Shown: piece by piece, positions 63,351-64,000 of the stretch
Position numbering within the stretch: the stretch's first letter is position 1
Layout: the number at the start of each line of letters is the position of its first letter
NCBI GenBank assembly: GCA_963691815.1
Contig: OY829665.1
Location: forward strand, 26,319,906-26,383,905
Source: Echiichthys vipera
Lineage: Eukaryota; Chordata; Actinopteri; Perciformes; Trachinidae
DNA length: 64,000 nt
Reading direction: 5' to 3'
Notes under the pieces: generated by a model
Told to the model about the DNA's origin: nothing
Seen by the model: the letters and a program-made list of their open reading frames with translations, nothing else
Databases searched by the model: none
Position numbers and translations under genes: made by a program

Positions 63351-64000
63351 ACGAGAAGAGAACACGTCACTCCAGTTTAAGTTAACCAGAACCAAGAGAA
63401 GAGAACAAGTGACTCCAGTTTAATTTAACCAGAACCAAGAGAAGAGAACACATAACTCCTGTTTAGTTGAACCAGAACCAAGAGACTAGAACACGTGACT
63501 CCAGTTTAATTTAACCAGTACCAAGAGAAGAGAACAAGTGACTCCAGTTTAATTTAACCATAACCAAGAGAAAACGTGAATCCAGTTTAATTTAATCAGA
63601 ACCAAGAGAAGAGTCCACTTGACTTCCATTTAATTTAACAAGAACCAAGAGAAGAGAACACGTGACTCAAGTTTAATTAAACCAGAACACCGAGGAGAGA
63701 ACACGTGACTCCAGTTTAATTTAATCAGAACCAAGCAAAAGAGAACACTTGCCTTCAGTTTAATTTAACCAGAACAAAGAGAAGATAAAAACGTGACTCC
63801 AGTTTTATTTAACCAAAACCAAAAGAAGAGAACACGTGACTCCAGTTTAATTCAACGAGAACCAAGAGAAGAAAACACAGGACTCCAGTTACATTTTAAA
63901 AGAACGAGGAGAAGAGAACACATGACTCCAATTTAAATTAACCAGAAAGAAGAGAAGAGAACACGTGACTCCAATTTAAATTAACCAGAAAGAAGAGAAG
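63351..64000 (+). repeat. Forward HOR-D/HOR-A hybrid ending in doubled monomer 17
   Basis: Resumes at CGTCACT and TTTAAGTTAACC, passes CATAACTCCTG (about 63,458), GAGACTAGAAC and AACCAGTACC (HOR-D), and then HOR-A monomers 8 to 17. Several changes are private: AAGCAAAAGAG near 63,735, GATAAAAACG (a short insertion) near 63,785 and TTTTATTTAACC near 63,803. At 63,945-63,987 a hybrid monomer appears, GAAAGAAG start with CAATTTAAATTAACCA end, followed directly by the start of another like it at 63,988. Confidence 0.85.

Larger units (their letters stand above)
1..64000. repeat. 43-bp satellite DNA array with higher-order structure
   Basis: The window is an uninterrupted head-to-tail array of a 43-bp monomer, roughly 1,490 units. 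Nearly all units lie in one orientation; 63,041-63,350 is the exception. Each unit shows GAACC, the purine tract AAGAGAAGAGAA, an E-box-like hexamer (mostly CACGTG), ACTCC, the AT block TTTAATTTAA and CCA. Variant monomers recur in fixed order, giving higher-order repeats of 935, 1,286, 1,459, 1,889, about 2.2 kb and 3,100 bp. Stop codons (TGA, TAA) occur in every unit, and because 43 is not a multiple of three the reading frame rotates, so no sizeable coding region survives. Satellite arrays of this kind are typical of eukaryotic heterochromatin. The chromosomal position (centromere, pericentromere or subtelomere) cannot be decided from the sequence. I do not recognise a named family. Confidence 0.98.

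Noticed and set aside
1..64000. CRISPR array
   Set aside because: Repeats are directly adjacent with no unique spacers; all parts of the 43-bp unit are conserved.
1..64000. Telomere repeats or a chromosome end
   Set aside because: No run of TTAGGG-, TTTAGGG- or similar short repeats on either strand.
1..64000. CENP-B box
   Set aside because: The core pattern TTCG....A..CGGG is not present in the monomers I read; only the CACGTG element is repeated. This does not exclude a centromere.
1..64000. Promoters, terminators, tRNA or rRNA genes
   Set aside because: No sequence outside the satellite repeat was seen, and the AT block alone, repeated every 43 bp, is not evidence for a promoter.

Overview
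The whole 64 kb window is one block of eukaryotic satellite DNA. I see no gene, RNA gene, transposon, CRISPR array or stretch of unique sequence. The basic unit is a 43-bp monomer (17 of 43 bases G+C; 18 A against 8 T on the + strand). In order it has a GAACC start, a purine tract AAGAGAAGAGAA, an E-box CACGTG followed by ACTCC, an AT block TTTAATTTAA and a CCA end. A simple repeat of this length, with multimeric organisation and no coding content, points to constitutive heterochromatin (pericentromere, centromere or subtelomere) of a eukaryotic chromosome in a long-read assembly. I cannot place the species from sequence alone.

Above the monomer there is clear higher-order repeat (HOR) organisation. 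Diagnostic variant monomers recur in fixed order. HOR-A is a 30-mer of 1,286 bp (28 monomers of 43 bp, one of 44 and one of 38). Derived forms are a 29-mer (1,243 bp), 34-mer (1,459 bp), 44-mer (1,886-1,889 bp) and 72-mer (3,090 bp). HOR-D is a 22-mer of 935 bp. HOR-E is a 2.1-2.2 kb unit rich in a four-monomer, 173-bp cassette. The lengths are additive in 43-bp steps, as expected from in-register unequal exchange.

Layout: 1-11,536 HOR-A family; 11,537-12,900 HOR-D; 12,900-23,640 HOR-E family, including a 1,077-bp tandem duplication; 23,640-26,720 HOR-A derivatives; 26,720-28,940 HOR-E again; 28,940-37,371 HOR-A family, in which 30,084-34,501 is a near copy of 1-4,415; 37,372-40,200 HOR-D and HOR-A mixtures; 40,200-50,254 HOR-A family with 1,631-bp and 3,473-bp tandem super-repeats; about 49,640-58,900 three copies of a 3,100-bp super-repeat; 58,410-60,700 tandem 935-bp HOR-D; 60,650-63,040 HOR-A with a 986-bp tandem duplication; 63,041-63,350 the only inverted segment; 63,351-64,000 forward again, ending in a doubled hybrid monomer.

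No genes work together here. The most interesting signals are structural: nested recent duplications, a single inversion, a bHLH-type E-box repeated about once per monomer whose variants look like CpG decay, and a 4 x 43 = 172/173-bp module close to nucleosome repeat length. Monomer counts and boundaries were read by eye; super-repeat lengths come from distances between shared marker variants and should be good to a few bases, while block edges are approximate.
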